From NCBI GenBank assembly GCA_000023185.1, contig CP001622.1, forward strand, positions 806,001 through 870,000: a DNA stretch of 64,000 nt, given 5' to 3'. Numbering within the stretch: the stretch's first letter is position 1; each line of letters starts with the position of its first letter. Below the pieces are notes generated by a model, which did not search any database, had not been told where the DNA came from, and saw nothing but the letters and a program-made list of their open reading frames with translations. The stretch comes from Rhizobium leguminosarum bv. trifolii WSM1325 (GTDB lineage Bacteria; Pseudomonadota; Alphaproteobacteria; Rhizobiales; Rhizobiaceae). Both the position numbers and the translations under genes were made by a program. This document shows positions 16,518 to 25,314 of this stretch, piece after piece.

Positions 16518-17394
16518 TTCCCCCCAAGCCCGCTTTCGCTCTCTCGGTGTCTTGACCCGGCGGCGCTCCGAAGAGACGCTTGTACTCACGGCTGAACTGC
16601 GAGGCGCTTTCATAGCCGACCGCAAACCCCACCTCGGCTGCACTCACCTGGTTCGCGATCATGCGACGGCGGGCCTCGTGGAGCCGGATATATTTCTGAT
16701 ACTGAAGCGGGCTGACGGCGGCAACGGCTTTAAAGCGGTCGTAAAACACGGATACGCTCATGCCCGCGAGCGCAGCGACCGCCTTGAAATTGAGGCGCTC
16801 GGTGTAGTGGTCGCGGATCCAAGCCATGGCCTTTCGGATGTGCATCAGGCGCGAGTCAGATCCGACAATCTGACGGAGCAGGCCGCCGTGCGGTCCCATC
16901 AGCAGCCGAAACATGAGCTCGTGCTCCAGAGACTGAGCCATGACCGGGATTTCGGTTGGGCGATCGAGTAGTTCCAGTAGTCTTCCCCAAGCGCCCAGAA
17001 GCGACGCGCTCGCGGTGCTAACGCCGTATCCCGATTCAATCGGCAACTCTGGTATCGCTGCCATTTCAAGTACGAGATCCGACAGCAGGGCGGGGTCCAA
17101 AAATAGACCGACTGCGAGAAACGGTTGATCCTCTGACGCCTCACAGATCTGACCCAATGCAGCGATCTCAGCCGCGACAATCATGCTTTGGCCAGGACCG
17201 TACTCAAACATCTTGTCGCCGATAAACATGCGCTGAGTTCCCTGGATCACCAGGGACGCCGCAGGATCGTAGATCAGCGGGTCGATCTCGGTTGTATGGT
17301 CGAGGGTGTAAGCGAACAGTCTCGGCAGTTGAGGACTCTGACGGCCAGCGTGGCGCATCGCCATGGCGCGGATTTTGTCGAGTTCGCTCATCAT
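16474..17394 (-). CDS. AraC family regulator
   Basis: 306 residues. AraC_N-type sensory half (IYDPAASLVIQGTQRMFIGD, MIVAAEIAALGQICEASEDQ) and double HTH in the last ~100 residues (VAALAGMSVSVFYDRFKAVA; AEVGFAVGYESASQFSREYK). Divergent from the SnoaL/LEH-like gene at 17549 and convergent, with overlap, with the GST gene. Likely regulates the 17549 gene. Confidence 0.9.
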   Translation of the reverse strand: MMSELDKIRAMAMRHAGRQSPQLPRLFAYTLDHTTEIDPLIYDPAASLVIQGTQRMFIGDKMFEYGPGQSMIVAAEIAALGQICEASEDQPFLAVGLFLDPALLSDLVLEMAAIPELPIESGYGVSTASASLLGAWGRLLELLDRPTEIPVMAQSLEHELMFRLLMGPHGGLLRQIVGSDSRLMHIRKAMAWIRDHYTERLNFKAVAALAGMSVSVFYDRFKAVAAVSPLQYQKYIRLHEARRRMIANQVSAAEVGFAVGYESASQFSREYKRLFGAPPGQDTERAKAGLGGINRPRSLVARPDVA

Positions 17395-17548
17395 GGCATC
17401 TTAATTCGATTGCCCAGAATTATCAAACTTTCCGGAAAATCAGGCAATGATAGCGGAAGATCTGGCATCGTGACGTCGCGGTTCAAAGCCTATCTTCAGG
17501 CTCAACACCGAGGCCATGAGGCTTCTAAATCACCTATGAGGAACTGCC

Positions 17549-17935
17549 ATGCCCAACCCAATCGAAACTGTATCGGCTTTTTGCGCCACGTTCGTTGAAG
17601 ACGGCGGAAGGCCAGCCGTCCGTCGCTGGTTCACACCCAACACGCGCTGGGTCAACGAAGGTGTTTCAGTTACGACGGGCGCCGAAGAGGCTATCGCCAT
17701 GATCGACGGGCTGGAAACGTCGATGGGCATCTCGACGGTCCATATCGACATGCTCGCGATTGCCGCCGACGGATCTCGCGTTCTCACCGAAAGGCTCGAC
17801 CGGTTCGAGCGTGCCGACGGCAGCGAAATCGGACGCGTGATGATCATGGGCATTTTCGAGATCGACGGTGACAAGATTGTCGAGTGGCGGGACTATTTCG
17901 ACGTTACAGCCGTCCAGAAGTTCGCTGCCGGCTGA
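17549..17935 (+). CDS. limonene-1,2-epoxide-hydrolase-like NTF2-fold protein
   Basis: 128 residues with the NTF2/SnoaL-like cone fold pattern: TVSAFCATFVEDGGRPAVRR, RRWFTPNTRWVNEGV, VLTERLDRFERADG, MGIFEIDGDKIVEWRDYFD. The Arg/Asp triad positions of limonene-epoxide hydrolase appear to be present (LTERLDRF, EWRDYFD), so epoxide or steroid-like substrates are plausible. GAGGAACTGCC precedes the ATG. Divergent from AraC at 16474. Confidence 0.8.
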   Translation: MPNPIETVSAFCATFVEDGGRPAVRRWFTPNTRWVNEGVSVTTGAEEAIAMIDGLETSMGISTVHIDMLAIAADGSRVLTERLDRFERADGSEIGRVMIMGIFEIDGDKIVEWRDYFDVTAVQKFAAG

Positions 17936-18195
17936 GACGCCGGCTTGCGAACAATGGGGCTGGACGCGGAGATTATTGTCTCCGTGATCAGCACAAAGCG
18001 CCCAATTAAACTCTCGACGACAGGCCGTAATCCTGCCCGCGGAGATGGCTCATTGTTCCAAAGATCGACGAAACCCCCGCTACGCTGGTCGTCTCCGCTG
18101 ATGTCAAATCTTCTGCATTGAGACATGGAGGCTGTTCAATGTGGCATGCGCTCATAGCCCGGGTCGTTGTTATGTTTTCCACGGTTGCCTGGTCG
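17936..18195. other. intergenic region without a supported gene
   Basis: About 260 bp between the epoxide-hydrolase-like gene and the repeat block at 18196-18405. Short frames only; no promoter or hairpin stands out. Confidence 0.35.
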
Positions 18196-18297
18196 CCGAT
18201 CATGTCCGGATGCGTCGCTGTCCTTGCTCCAAACTCACCCCACGCTCCGTCCTCCTCGGGCTTGACCCGAGGATCCACACTCTCGCCTCCACCGGCG
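18196..18297. repeat. GGATCC-type palindromic repeat, left module
   Basis: GATCATGTCCGGATGCGTCG, then the GCTCCGTCCTCCTCGGGCTT block and GACCCGAGGATCCAC. Related copies at 25124-25262, 27287-27480 and 33082-33230. This copy lacks the right half (GGCATGGATCCCAGGC...) and runs directly into a RIME-like repeat. Confidence 0.7.
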
Positions 18298-18301
18298 GCG
18301 A

Positions 18302-18405
18302 AGCGCATCGCGAACTTTCAGATTCGCTTGTCGCGCTTTAGGTCTTTGTTTTTACGCAATGTCGTTATCGCAAAACCGCTGCACACTTTTGCGCGGCATG
18401 CTTTA
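18302..18405. repeat. RIME-like intergenic mosaic repeat
   Basis: Same orientation as 13804-13908. Ends GCGCGGCATGCTTTAG; the last bases contain the TAA stop (minus strand, 18403-18405) of the BA14K gene. Confidence 0.85.
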
Positions 18406-18945
18406 GTAGGGCGAGACGCACGCCCGTCGCGGACCGTAATAGGGCTGGAACGTGTTGTCGTAAGCCCTGTAAGACCGGTAGCGCGAGTAGCACCAGCTCG
18501 TATGTCCGTTGCCGCCACTATAGACTTGGCGGTACGAGCGCGGCGCGTAGTAGCGCGGACGGTAAATGGTCGAGCCGTAGTAGCGCGGCGGACCGTAATA
18601 GGGCGATCCGTAGTAGCCCCGGTCGTAGTAGCCCTGATCGTAGTAGCCCCGACCGTAATAGCTTCGGCCATAATACGGCTGCGCCAGCATTCCGCCGATG
18701 ATTGCGCCGGTCGCGAGCCCGCCGAGACCCCAAGCCCAATTGTCGTTGCGGTAGCCACCCCCGCGGTAGCCTCGATAGCCGCCTCGGTATCCACCGCGGT
18801 AGCCGCCGCGATAGTTTCTGTACTGGACCGGCTGCGCCTCCGCGGCTTCGATCTTGGGCACGGCAACGGTGGGAAACGCCATGGCCGGCGGGACGCTCGT
18901 CAGCGCCGTCACCAGCGACAGGATAACGATTGCTAACCTTTTCAT
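18403..18945 (-). CDS. BA14K family secreted protein
   Basis: 180 residues from MKRLAIVILS (ATG 18943-18945). Signal peptide with hydrophobic core and cleavage near PPAMA. A Gly/Tyr/Arg-rich stretch of four GGYRGGYR-type repeats follows, then a short hydrophobic WGLGGLATGAIIGGML segment and many YY-G repeats. The C-terminal SWCYSRYRSYRAYDNTFQPY and C-x-SPY end are the BA14K lectin-like signature. Homologues are periplasmic or surface immunoreactive proteins in Brucella. Its stop codon lies in a RIME-like repeat. Confidence 0.88.
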   Translation of the reverse strand: MKRLAIVILSLVTALTSVPPAMAFPTVAVPKIEAAEAQPVQYRNYRGGYRGGYRGGYRGYRGGGYRNDNWAWGLGGLATGAIIGGMLAQPYYGRSYYGRGYYDQGYYDRGYYGSPYYGPPRYYGSTIYRPRYYAPRSYRQVYSGGNGHTSWCYSRYRSYRAYDNTFQPYYGPRRACVSPY

Positions 18946-19189
18946 TGGCTCATCTTTCCTTCGTAAGCGCTGCGCGACGCATGCGGCGCGCAAGGACGTT
19001 TCGGCCCTTTAAATGCGCTGGTTAATTTTATCCTAAAATCGACTTTGATTCGAGGAATTATGCAGGAAAGCTTTTCGTCGACGGCGGGTTCCCGCGAAAG
19101 CACGCGACCGCCTTCCATCATCTCATATGAGCCGCTGCGCGCTCCATGAATCATGCAACGCAGGGCTCATCCATGAGGCCGGCAAAGCG
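18946..19189. other. upstream region of BA14K, no gene seen
   Basis: Contains the BA14K ribosome site (AGGAAAGATGAGCC on the minus strand) and presumably its promoter. Otherwise only short frames before the LysR-tail fragment. Confidence 0.35.
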
Positions 19190-19258
19190 CGGTCATCACC
19201 TGCCGATATAGGCGGCTAATTCGTCAGCCGTACCATCGGGGAAGGCCTGTTTGAGAAA
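19190..19258 (-). pseudogene. orphan duplicate of a LysR gene 3' end
   Basis: On the minus strand this encodes LKQAFPDGTADELAAYIGR and TGA, nearly identical to the last residues of the LysR protein at 20910 (LKQAFPNGTADELAAYIGR). DNA similarity runs about 65-70 bp and stops abruptly on both sides. The two copies are direct repeats ~1.7 kb apart, with three small genes between them. Confidence 0.8.
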
Positions 19259-19331
19259 AGGTGCGCGCGACTGAATTTCGCTCAGCTTTATCATGCTAGT
19301 GTCACTGACCAGCTAGCCCGAATGGTTTGGG

Positions 19332-19751
19332 ATGAATTTATTGCTTCGGACAATCTACGCGCTGATATTCGTTCTCACCGCTGCGGCGAGCGCCCACGCA
19401 TGCGCAGCACCTCGAGGATTTTTGTCGGATTTGTTCGACGCTGACGTCATTGTCCGGGGGACTTTCCGGGACTACGAAGTTTTAAAGCCTGGTGAGGCGA
19501 GGGTGACCCTCGAAGTACTGGAGGCCCTGAAGGGGAGCGTTCAACAAGGCCCATTGTCATTCAGTTGGACACGAAGCGGGCTTGCGGACCAGTGGACGGG
19601 GCTGAACGACGTGATTGTTGCTCTCAAGCGATCGGATCCGGATAATGGCGAAGGCTATGAAGTCATGCGTGGCTGCCGGGTGCAGGGAATCTACCGGACG
19701 GACGGGTACAGAGAAAGCGTGATTGAGATCATAGCTAGGAGCGCTCGTTGA
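19332..19751 (+). CDS. secreted protein, possibly TIMP/netrin-like
   Basis: 139 residues with signal peptide (LLLRTIYALIFVLTAAASAHA). Mature protein: CAAPRGFLSDLFDADVIVRGTF, RVTLEVLEALKGSVQQG, and a later Cys in MRGCRVQG. The order Cys, AD-x-IV-x-G, LEV-x-x-x-KG resembles bacterial OB-fold TIMP/netrin-like proteins; a similar layout is found in the protein at 34697. Function unknown. Lies between the LysR-tail repeats. Confidence 0.6.
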   Translation: MNLLLRTIYALIFVLTAAASAHACAAPRGFLSDLFDADVIVRGTFRDYEVLKPGEARVTLEVLEALKGSVQQGPLSFSWTRSGLADQWTGLNDVIVALKRSDPDNGEGYEVMRGCRVQGIYRTDGYRESVIEIIARSAR

Positions 19752-19839
19752 TCCGCTGCTGCCCAACTCTACTGCGGTGCTGACCAATGCGCCTGTTCCT
19801 TATGCGCTGGCCGATTTGCGCCACGCCGGACGTTTCGGT

Positions 19840-20253
19840 CTACGTTTGGTATGTGTCCAGAGTTGGAGATAGTTCTTCGCAATCCTCACGAAATCGACCG
19901 CGCGACAGAAACAACTTCAGAGCCTCCTGCGCCACCGGCTTGATCCGTTCAGCGCACCCCGACTGAATGTATTCTGCCTCGCTTTGGAAGTGCCGGGTTT
20001 CCATGCTGATATCCTCCAGCATTCGCCCCAGCGCATCGACGGTCCGCTCTTCATCGGTCGTGATCGCGCTATTTGGCCTCACAACCAATTGCCCGTCACG
20101 CCAATAGTCGTAAAAACCTTCGAAGAACTCATTGTAATTCACTTCAATGAGACCTTCGTTTCCCTGAGCGAGAACTTCGATGGCGTCGATGATCCGATTT
20201 CGCCACCGTTGTTCAACGATGCGATCTGAAACTTCTTCATCCAAAACCGGCAC
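19840..20253 (-). CDS. hypothetical protein
   Basis: 137 residues, acidic, soluble, no signal peptide. Opens MPVLDEEVSDRIVEQRWRNR, with NEFFEGFYDYWRDGQLVVRP in the middle and a helical C-terminal half. Not recognised. Lies inside the segment bounded by the LysR-tail repeats. Confidence 0.6.
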   Translation of the reverse strand: MPVLDEEVSDRIVEQRWRNRIIDAIEVLAQGNEGLIEVNYNEFFEGFYDYWRDGQLVVRPNSAITTDEERTVDALGRMLEDISMETRHFQSEAEYIQSGCAERIKPVAQEALKLFLSRGRFREDCEELSPTLDTYQT

Positions 20254-20402
20254 TCCCTTTGCCCATCCCTCTGCACAGAGACTAGTGGCTTTTACGGCAG
20301 CTGCAACGCCCGCTCATGGCGCACCGTTGCCATAGATACCAACGCCGCTGGCCTTTGACATGAATTGGGATCTTTGCAGGAATAAGTTCTCTTATTTGCC
20401 AC

Positions 20403-20837
20403 CTACTGCTGAAGCTCGGCATCATGCGCAGCTTTCAATGCGTCGCATCCTCCAAGCTCTTTCGTCGTGGCCAACGCCCACTCCTGCACCTGCGGTTCGG
20501 AGATCGCCAGACCGGGGTCTCCATTCTGAGCGAGAAGCTTCAGGCTCGCCCCCTCAAGCTTTGCAATCGCCGCCTCGACATCGGAATAGATCTCTGTTCC
20601 AGGACCACAACCTTGTTTCTCGACGTATTGTAAAAATCGCGGGCCCATCGGCTTCGGCTCCGCCTCGCAATATCTCTCCGCAAGCACATGCATGGTCAGC
20701 GCGTAGTCAATTCCTACGAAACGCGACTCGAACGGTTCGTTAGGCTTGAAACTGGTTCTGCAAAAATTTGGCGGTTGTGCATTGGCGGCAGCGAGCGGCA
20801 CGGACGCTAATATTGCGCCAAAGAGATAACGAAACAC
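20403..20837 (-). CDS. secreted hypothetical protein
   Basis: 144 residues with a signal peptide (MFRYLFGAILASVPLAAANA, cleavage after ANA). Four cysteines in the mature part (NFCRTSF, RYCEAEP, KQGCGPG, GGCDAL) could form two periplasmic disulfides. Not recognised. Third gene of the segment between the LysR-tail repeats. Confidence 0.65.
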   Translation of the reverse strand: MFRYLFGAILASVPLAAANAQPPNFCRTSFKPNEPFESRFVGIDYALTMHVLAERYCEAEPKPMGPRFLQYVEKQGCGPGTEIYSDVEAAIAKLEGASLKLLAQNGDPGLAISEPQVQEWALATTKELGGCDALKAAHDAELQQ

Positions 20838-20909
20838 ACTGCTCTCCTTCGGATGTCGATCTCGTCGGTTATGGGCCAGACTCTCTACGCCCGAAAGCGG
20901 GTTCAGTCA

Positions 20910-21800
20910 TCACCTGCCAATATAGGCGGCCAGTTCGTCAGCCGTCCCATTGGGGAAGGCCTGTTTGAGAAAGTCCAGGAACGCCGATACGCGCGCGCTG
21001 AGCAGCCGCCGTGAGGGGTAGAGCGTCCAGAGGGCGATCTCGGGGGCGTCCATATCCCCCCAATTGACCAATGTGCCGTCCGCTAGGTCATGGCTCACCA
21101 GCGAAATGGGAAGACGTCCTGCACCGACGCCGGCGCGCACCGCATCGCGGACCATGATCAGCGTCGCCAAGCTCAGCACAGTCTCGATCCTGATCGCCGA
21201 CCGGCCGCCTGGTGTCTTCACCTGCCATGTTTGGGCTTCGCCGGCGCCGCGCGCAACGCCGGGAGCGGCACGTCCGCCGGTCGGGCGGGGAAGATCGGGG
21301 CTTGCCACCACCACCAGCCGGTCGCGCAGAAACACCCGTCCGACCAGGCTTTCGTCGGGATCCGGATTGACCCGGATGACCAGATCATAGCCTTCCTCGA
21401 TCATATCGACAGACCGATCCTCACTCGTTACCTCGAGCCTGACCTCCGGATATTGGAGGGTAAAGCCGGCGGCGATCCTGCCCATAGCGGTCTGGGAAAA
21501 ATGCAAAGGTGCGCTGATCCGCAATCTGCCCTTGGGTTTTTGACCGCCTGAGGCAATCGCTGACGCCGTCTCGTCCAGCTCGGCAAGCAGTGCCCCCGTC
21601 CGCTCGAACAGCGCCCGTCCTTCTTCGGTGAGCTTCAGGTTCCGCGCACCCCGTTCAAACAGCCGTAGATCAAGTCCGCTTTCCAGCTCGGCGACACGCC
21701 GCGACAGGGTTGCCTTCGGCCGGCCGGTGGCCCTTGCCGCTTTGCCGAAGCCACCATGGCGGGCAACGAGATTGAAATCGGCAAGCGCAAGAAGATCCAT
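20910..21800 (-). CDS. LysR family regulator
   Basis: 296 residues. HTH: LADFNLVARHGGFGKAARAT, KATLSRRVAELESGL; then the effector domain from ~90 (RLRISAPLHFSQTAMGRIAA), typical of the CrgA-like branch. Divergent from the NmrA-like gene at 21905 over ~104 bp, which it probably regulates. Its last ~20 codons occur again at 19190-19258. Confidence 0.9.
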   Translation of the reverse strand: MDLLALADFNLVARHGGFGKAARATGRPKATLSRRVAELESGLDLRLFERGARNLKLTEEGRALFERTGALLAELDETASAIASGGQKPKGRLRISAPLHFSQTAMGRIAAGFTLQYPEVRLEVTSEDRSVDMIEEGYDLVIRVNPDPDESLVGRVFLRDRLVVVASPDLPRPTGGRAAPGVARGAGEAQTWQVKTPGGRSAIRIETVLSLATLIMVRDAVRAGVGAGRLPISLVSHDLADGTLVNWGDMDAPEIALWTLYPSRRLLSARVSAFLDFLKQAFPNGTADELAAYIGR

Positions 21801-21904
21801 GAGTGTTCCACCAGCGAGACTGTGCGTCTAAAATTTCTGTCTATCGGACTACCAGTGAACCACACATATTCGAGGTGTCAAGCAACCCAACACGGAGAAA
21901 GACC

Positions 21905-22774
21905 ATGACCATTCTCGTCACCGGCGCCACAGGCAATGTTGGCCGCCAAGTCGTCGAACACCTCGTCAAGCGCGGCGCCGATGTCCGCGCTCTTGTCCGC
22001 GACCCATCGAAAGCCGAATTCCCGGCTGGCGTCAGCGTCGTGCAGGGCGACTTCCTGGACGTCGACTCGCTGCGCAACGCCATATCAGGCGTGTCGACCC
22101 TGTTCCTGCTCAACGCCGTGGTGCCGGACGAATTCACCCAGGCTTTGATCGCGCTGAACGTCGCCCGGTCGGCCGGCATCGAGCGGATCGTCTATCTGTC
22201 GGTGATCCACGCCGACGTCTACGTCAACGTGCCGCATTTCGCCGGCAAGTTCGGCGTCGAGCGGATGATCGAAGAGATGGGTTTCAAGGCGACGATCCTG
22301 CGCCCGGCCTACTTCATCCAGAACGATCTGACGGTCAAAGACGTCATCACCGGCTACGGCGCCTACCCGATGCCGATCGGGCCAAAGGGTCTCGCCATGA
22401 TCGACGTGCGTGATATCGCCGAGATCGCCGCCCTTGAACTGCTGCGCCGCGAACAGGCTGCAGCGCCGCTGGCGCTCGACCGGATCAACCTCGTCGGTCC
22501 GCAGACACTCACCGGAGCCGATATCGCCGCTATCTGGTCCGACGTACTTGCCCGTCCGATCCATTATGGCGGCGACAATACCGAGGGCTTCGAGCAGAAT
22601 CTCAAGCAGTTCATGCCCGCCTGGATGGCCTACGACATGCGCCTGATGGGCGAACGCTTCCTGACCGACGGGATGCTGCCTGAGGCGGGCGACGTCGAGC
22701 GCCTGACAAAGTTGCTCGGACGCCCGCTGCGCTCCTATCGCGCCTTCGCCGCGGAAACCACTGCCTCCGCCTGA
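21905..22774 (+). CDS. NAD(P)-binding NmrA-like oxidoreductase
   Basis: 289 residues of the atypical SDR/NmrA class: VTGATGNVGRQVVEHLVKRG at the N-terminus (GxxGxxG), VVQGDFLDVDSL, ERIVYLSVIHADV, ATILRPAYFIQND. Starts at the ATG after GGAGAAAGACC. Such proteins act as quinone or flavonoid reductases or as redox sensors. Followed 33 bp later by the AtaL-like gene. Divergent from LysR at 20910. Confidence 0.88.
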   Translation: MTILVTGATGNVGRQVVEHLVKRGADVRALVRDPSKAEFPAGVSVVQGDFLDVDSLRNAISGVSTLFLLNAVVPDEFTQALIALNVARSAGIERIVYLSVIHADVYVNVPHFAGKFGVERMIEEMGFKATILRPAYFIQNDLTVKDVITGYGAYPMPIGPKGLAMIDVRDIAEIAALELLRREQAAAPLALDRINLVGPQTLTGADIAAIWSDVLARPIHYGGDNTEGFEQNLKQFMPAWMAYDMRLMGERFLTDGMLPEAGDVERLTKLLGRPLRSYRAFAAETTASA

Positions 22775-22807
22775 GGCAGCAACAGCGATCTCAAAAGGAC
22801 GATCACC

Positions 22808-23281
22808 ATGATCTATTCGACCGCCACAGTTCCGGTGAACCCGGAAGGCGAAACCCCTTTGACGCGCGCCGAGGCCTGGCAAGGTCTCGAACGCAAGGCA
22901 CGCGACGCCCGGCTCTTTCTTCCCGCCGGTCTCTGCACCCGTTGCGATGTCGTCGAGGAAAGCCCGACCCATTTCGTGCGCGAGGCGACGATTGCCGGGC
23001 AGGATCTGCGCGAGATCATCACCCTCGACCGGCAAAGCAAGGTCACCTTCTTTCAGGCAACGGGGCCACGCGAGGGAGCGATCATCAACGAGCTTTTCGA
23101 GGATGAAGAAGGTCAGCTGCAGCTGCGCTTCTACTGCTATCTCGGCCTGCGCGGCAAACAGCCGAACGGCCCGGAAGAGCAGGCCGAGCAGGCGCAATTC
23201 GATGGCGAAACGGGCTACAAGGCCGCACTGCTGTCGACGCTGAAGCGGACCCGCGAACTGCTGGCAGAGGGAAAGCTCTGA
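22808..23281 (+). CDS. AtaL-like SRPBCC protein (DUF1857)
   Basis: 157 residues with the START/Bet v1-like pattern of the AtaL/DUF1857 family: PVNPEGETPLTRAEAWQGLE, REATIAGQDLREIITLDRQS, KVTFFQATGPREGAIINELF, LQLRFYCYLGLRG. Binds hydrophobic ligands in a helix-grip cavity by family inference. Second gene of the NmrA-like operon, so it may carry or process the same substrate. Confidence 0.82.
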   Translation: MIYSTATVPVNPEGETPLTRAEAWQGLERKARDARLFLPAGLCTRCDVVEESPTHFVREATIAGQDLREIITLDRQSKVTFFQATGPREGAIINELFEDEEGQLQLRFYCYLGLRGKQPNGPEEQAEQAQFDGETGYKAALLSTLKRTRELLAEGKL

Positions 23282-23346
23282 TCATCGCCGCAACACAAGC
23301 AACAGGGCGGCTGGTCCTGGGTTTATCCGCGACCAGCCGCTCTGTG

Positions 23347-24039
23347 TCAGGCGGCCTTTGCCGCCGTCACGGCGGCGAGCAGAATGCCGGCGGTCTCCAC
23401 CGATGAGCCGGGGTTCTGCCCGGTGATGAGCAGGCCGTCCTTCACAGCATAGGACGACCAGTCGTCGCCGCTGGAATAGATGCCGCCGTTCTCCTTCAAC
23501 ATGTCCTCGACCAGGAACGGCACCACCTGGGTGAGGCCGACGCCGTCTTCTTCGGAGTTCTTGAAGCCGGTGACGTGTCTGCCCTGAACCAGCGGCGTGC
23601 CGTCGGCAGCCTTGACGTGGCGCAGCACACCCGGGGCGTGGCAGACAAAGGCGACGGGCTTGCCGGCCTGATAGAGCGATTGGATGAGGGCGATCGAATT
23701 CCTGTCTTCCGCCAGATCCCAAAGCGGGCCATGGCCGCCCGGATAAAACACCGCGTCGCAATCGTCATGGGAGACCGAAGCGAGCTTTACGGTCGAGGCG
23801 AGCACGGCCTGGGCATCCGGGTCGCCATGGAAGCGAAGGGTCTGGTCGGTCTGGAAGCCGGGTTCGTCGCTCTTCGGGTCGAGAGGCGGCTGTCCGCCCT
23901 TCGGCGATGCGACGGTGATATCGGCGCCGGCTTCGAGGAAGGCATAATAGGGAGCGGCAAATTCTTCGAGCCAGAAGCCGGTCTTCCGGCCGGTATTGCC
24001 CAGTTGGTCGTGCGAGGTGAGAACCATGAGGATTTTCAT
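23347..24039 (-). CDS. DJ-1/PfpI family protein, Hsp31-like
   Basis: 230 residues of the class I glutamine-amidotransferase-like fold: MKILMVLTSHDQLGNTGRKT, ADITVASPKGGQPPLDP, DAVFYPGGHGPLWDL and the nucleophile elbow AFVCHAPGVL. Homologues are Hsp31-type chaperones or glutathione-independent glyoxalases against methylglyoxal. Divergent from LysR at 24161 across a clear inverted repeat. Confidence 0.88.
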   Translation of the reverse strand: MKILMVLTSHDQLGNTGRKTGFWLEEFAAPYYAFLEAGADITVASPKGGQPPLDPKSDEPGFQTDQTLRFHGDPDAQAVLASTVKLASVSHDDCDAVFYPGGHGPLWDLAEDRNSIALIQSLYQAGKPVAFVCHAPGVLRHVKAADGTPLVQGRHVTGFKNSEEDGVGLTQVVPFLVEDMLKENGGIYSSGDDWSSYAVKDGLLITGQNPGSSVETAGILLAAVTAAKAA

Positions 24040-24111
24040 CTGGAGATCCTTTCGAGACAGATGTGATCGGTTGCTGTCGATGAGGGGATCATGCCTCGGC
24101 CGCTCTCATTC

Positions 24112-24136
24112 CTGAAATTTATTTCTTTGATTTCAG
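24112..24136. promoter_or_regulatory. LysR-type inverted-repeat operator
   Basis: CTGAAAT (24112-24118) and ATTTCAG (24130-24136), perfect 7-bp arms 11 bp apart, 24 bp before the LysR start and ~73 bp from the DJ-1 start. Contains the LysR-box T-N11-A form. Likely bound by the LysR protein. Confidence 0.65.
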
Positions 24137-24160
24137 TTATGCGTTCGGCAATATATCTGG

Positions 24161-25093
24161 ATGAAGTATGACCTCAACCTCCTGCCTGTCTTCGTGGCGC
24201 TCATGGAAGAGCGCAATGTCACGCGCGCAGCCGAACAACTGGGCATGACGCAACCGGCCGTCTCCAACGCCTTGAACCGCCTTCGCGAGACGTTGCGCGA
24301 TCCGCTGTTCATCCGCGAGCGCTATGGCATGAAGCCGACTGAGATGGCAGAGGCACTTGCTCCGGTGATCCGCGGGGCATTGGCGAGCCTCGATGACGTC
24401 ATTCTCGGTCAGCAGGCGTTCGATCCGGCGCGGGCGACACGGCAGTTCACCATCGCCCCCAATAGTTACGTCGAGTTTGTGCTGATGCCGGTGATCGTGG
24501 CGCGGCTGCGCGAATGCGCGCCCGGGATCAGGCTGCGCCTGACGCCCTTCGGCAATGATCTGGCCGAGACCGGCGCGATGTCAGGGGCGACGGAAATGGT
24601 GCTCGGCAGGATCGTCGAGCCGCCTGATAACATGGTCGTGCAGCATCTCATGGATGATGGGCTGGCCTGTGTCGTGCGCAAAGATCATCCCGAGATCGCC
24701 GAAAGCATCTCCGAGGAACAGTATCAGCGGATGCGGCATGTCAACGTGCTTCCGCCCGGCCGGATGCGCGTCGGCCTGTTCCAGATGCTGCAGCAGGCCG
24801 GTCTCAGGCGCGACGTTTCGGTCTCCGTCACCCATTTCCTGGCCGTCCCGGAAATGGTGGCCGTCACCGACTACTGCGCCACACTGCCCCGGCTGATCTG
24901 CCATCGCCTTGCCCGCGACCCACGTCTCAAAGTCCTGCCCGCACCGGTCGATCTCGGCCGCTTCCCGGTCGAGCTGGCATGGCATGTCCGCTACCGAAAC
25001 GACCCCGCCCATCGGTGGCTCAGATCATTGATATCAGAGGTGGCAAAGGAAGTCTCCGACGCCGCGGTGGCAGAAGCGATGGCTGGAAATTGA
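24161..25093 (+). CDS. LysR family regulator, NodD/LeuO-like branch
   Basis: 310 residues. HTH: LLPVFVALMEERNVTRAAEQ, TQPAVSNALNRLRETL, DPLFIRERYGMKPTEMAE, an opening typical of the NodD/LeuO/SyrM branch. The effector domain spans ~95-300. Divergent from the DJ-1/PfpI gene and likely its regulator. Not a nodD: no nod box or nod gene is present. Confidence 0.88.
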   Translation: MKYDLNLLPVFVALMEERNVTRAAEQLGMTQPAVSNALNRLRETLRDPLFIRERYGMKPTEMAEALAPVIRGALASLDDVILGQQAFDPARATRQFTIAPNSYVEFVLMPVIVARLRECAPGIRLRLTPFGNDLAETGAMSGATEMVLGRIVEPPDNMVVQHLMDDGLACVVRKDHPEIAESISEEQYQRMRHVNVLPPGRMRVGLFQMLQQAGLRRDVSVSVTHFLAVPEMVAVTDYCATLPRLICHRLARDPRLKVLPAPVDLGRFPVELAWHVRYRNDPAHRWLRSLISEVAKEVSDAAVAEAMAGN

Positions 25094-25123
25094 AACGGGT
25101 GTTTGGGGCCTCGGCGATGCCTT

Positions 25124-25262
25124 CATGGGCGAAATTGCGGGCCAAACTGGTGTTGATGGCACCCTATCATGTCGGCATACGTCGCTGTTCCGGCTGCGGA
25201 CGCCACCCCGCGCTCCGTCCTCCTCGGGCTTGATCCGAGGATCCACTCTGGCCTCCTGATGG
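25124..25262. repeat. GGATCC-type palindromic repeat, left module
   Basis: Shares ~130 bp with 27287-27420, from TGGGCGAAAT through ATCATGTCGGCATACGTCG to GATCCGAGGATCCACTC. The right module (GGCATGGATCCCAGG) is absent here. Confidence 0.75.
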
Positions 25263-25314
25263 CACATGGGTCGCTCTCGACCACGCTGTCCAGTAGGCGC
25301 TGCTGAAGGCTATC

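Noticed and set aside
18403..18945. GYR/YYG repeats as a possible DNA tandem repeat or CRISPR
   Set aside because: The repeats are coding, irregular and belong to the Gly/Tyr-rich part of a BA14K protein; no spacers of uniform length.
22085..23197. 370-codon minus-strand frame
   Set aside because: Lies antisense to the NmrA-like and AtaL-like genes, both with strong family motifs.
24161..25093. nodD identity for the LysR gene
   Set aside because: It belongs to the NodD/LeuO-like branch by its opening, but no nod box or nodulation gene is present.
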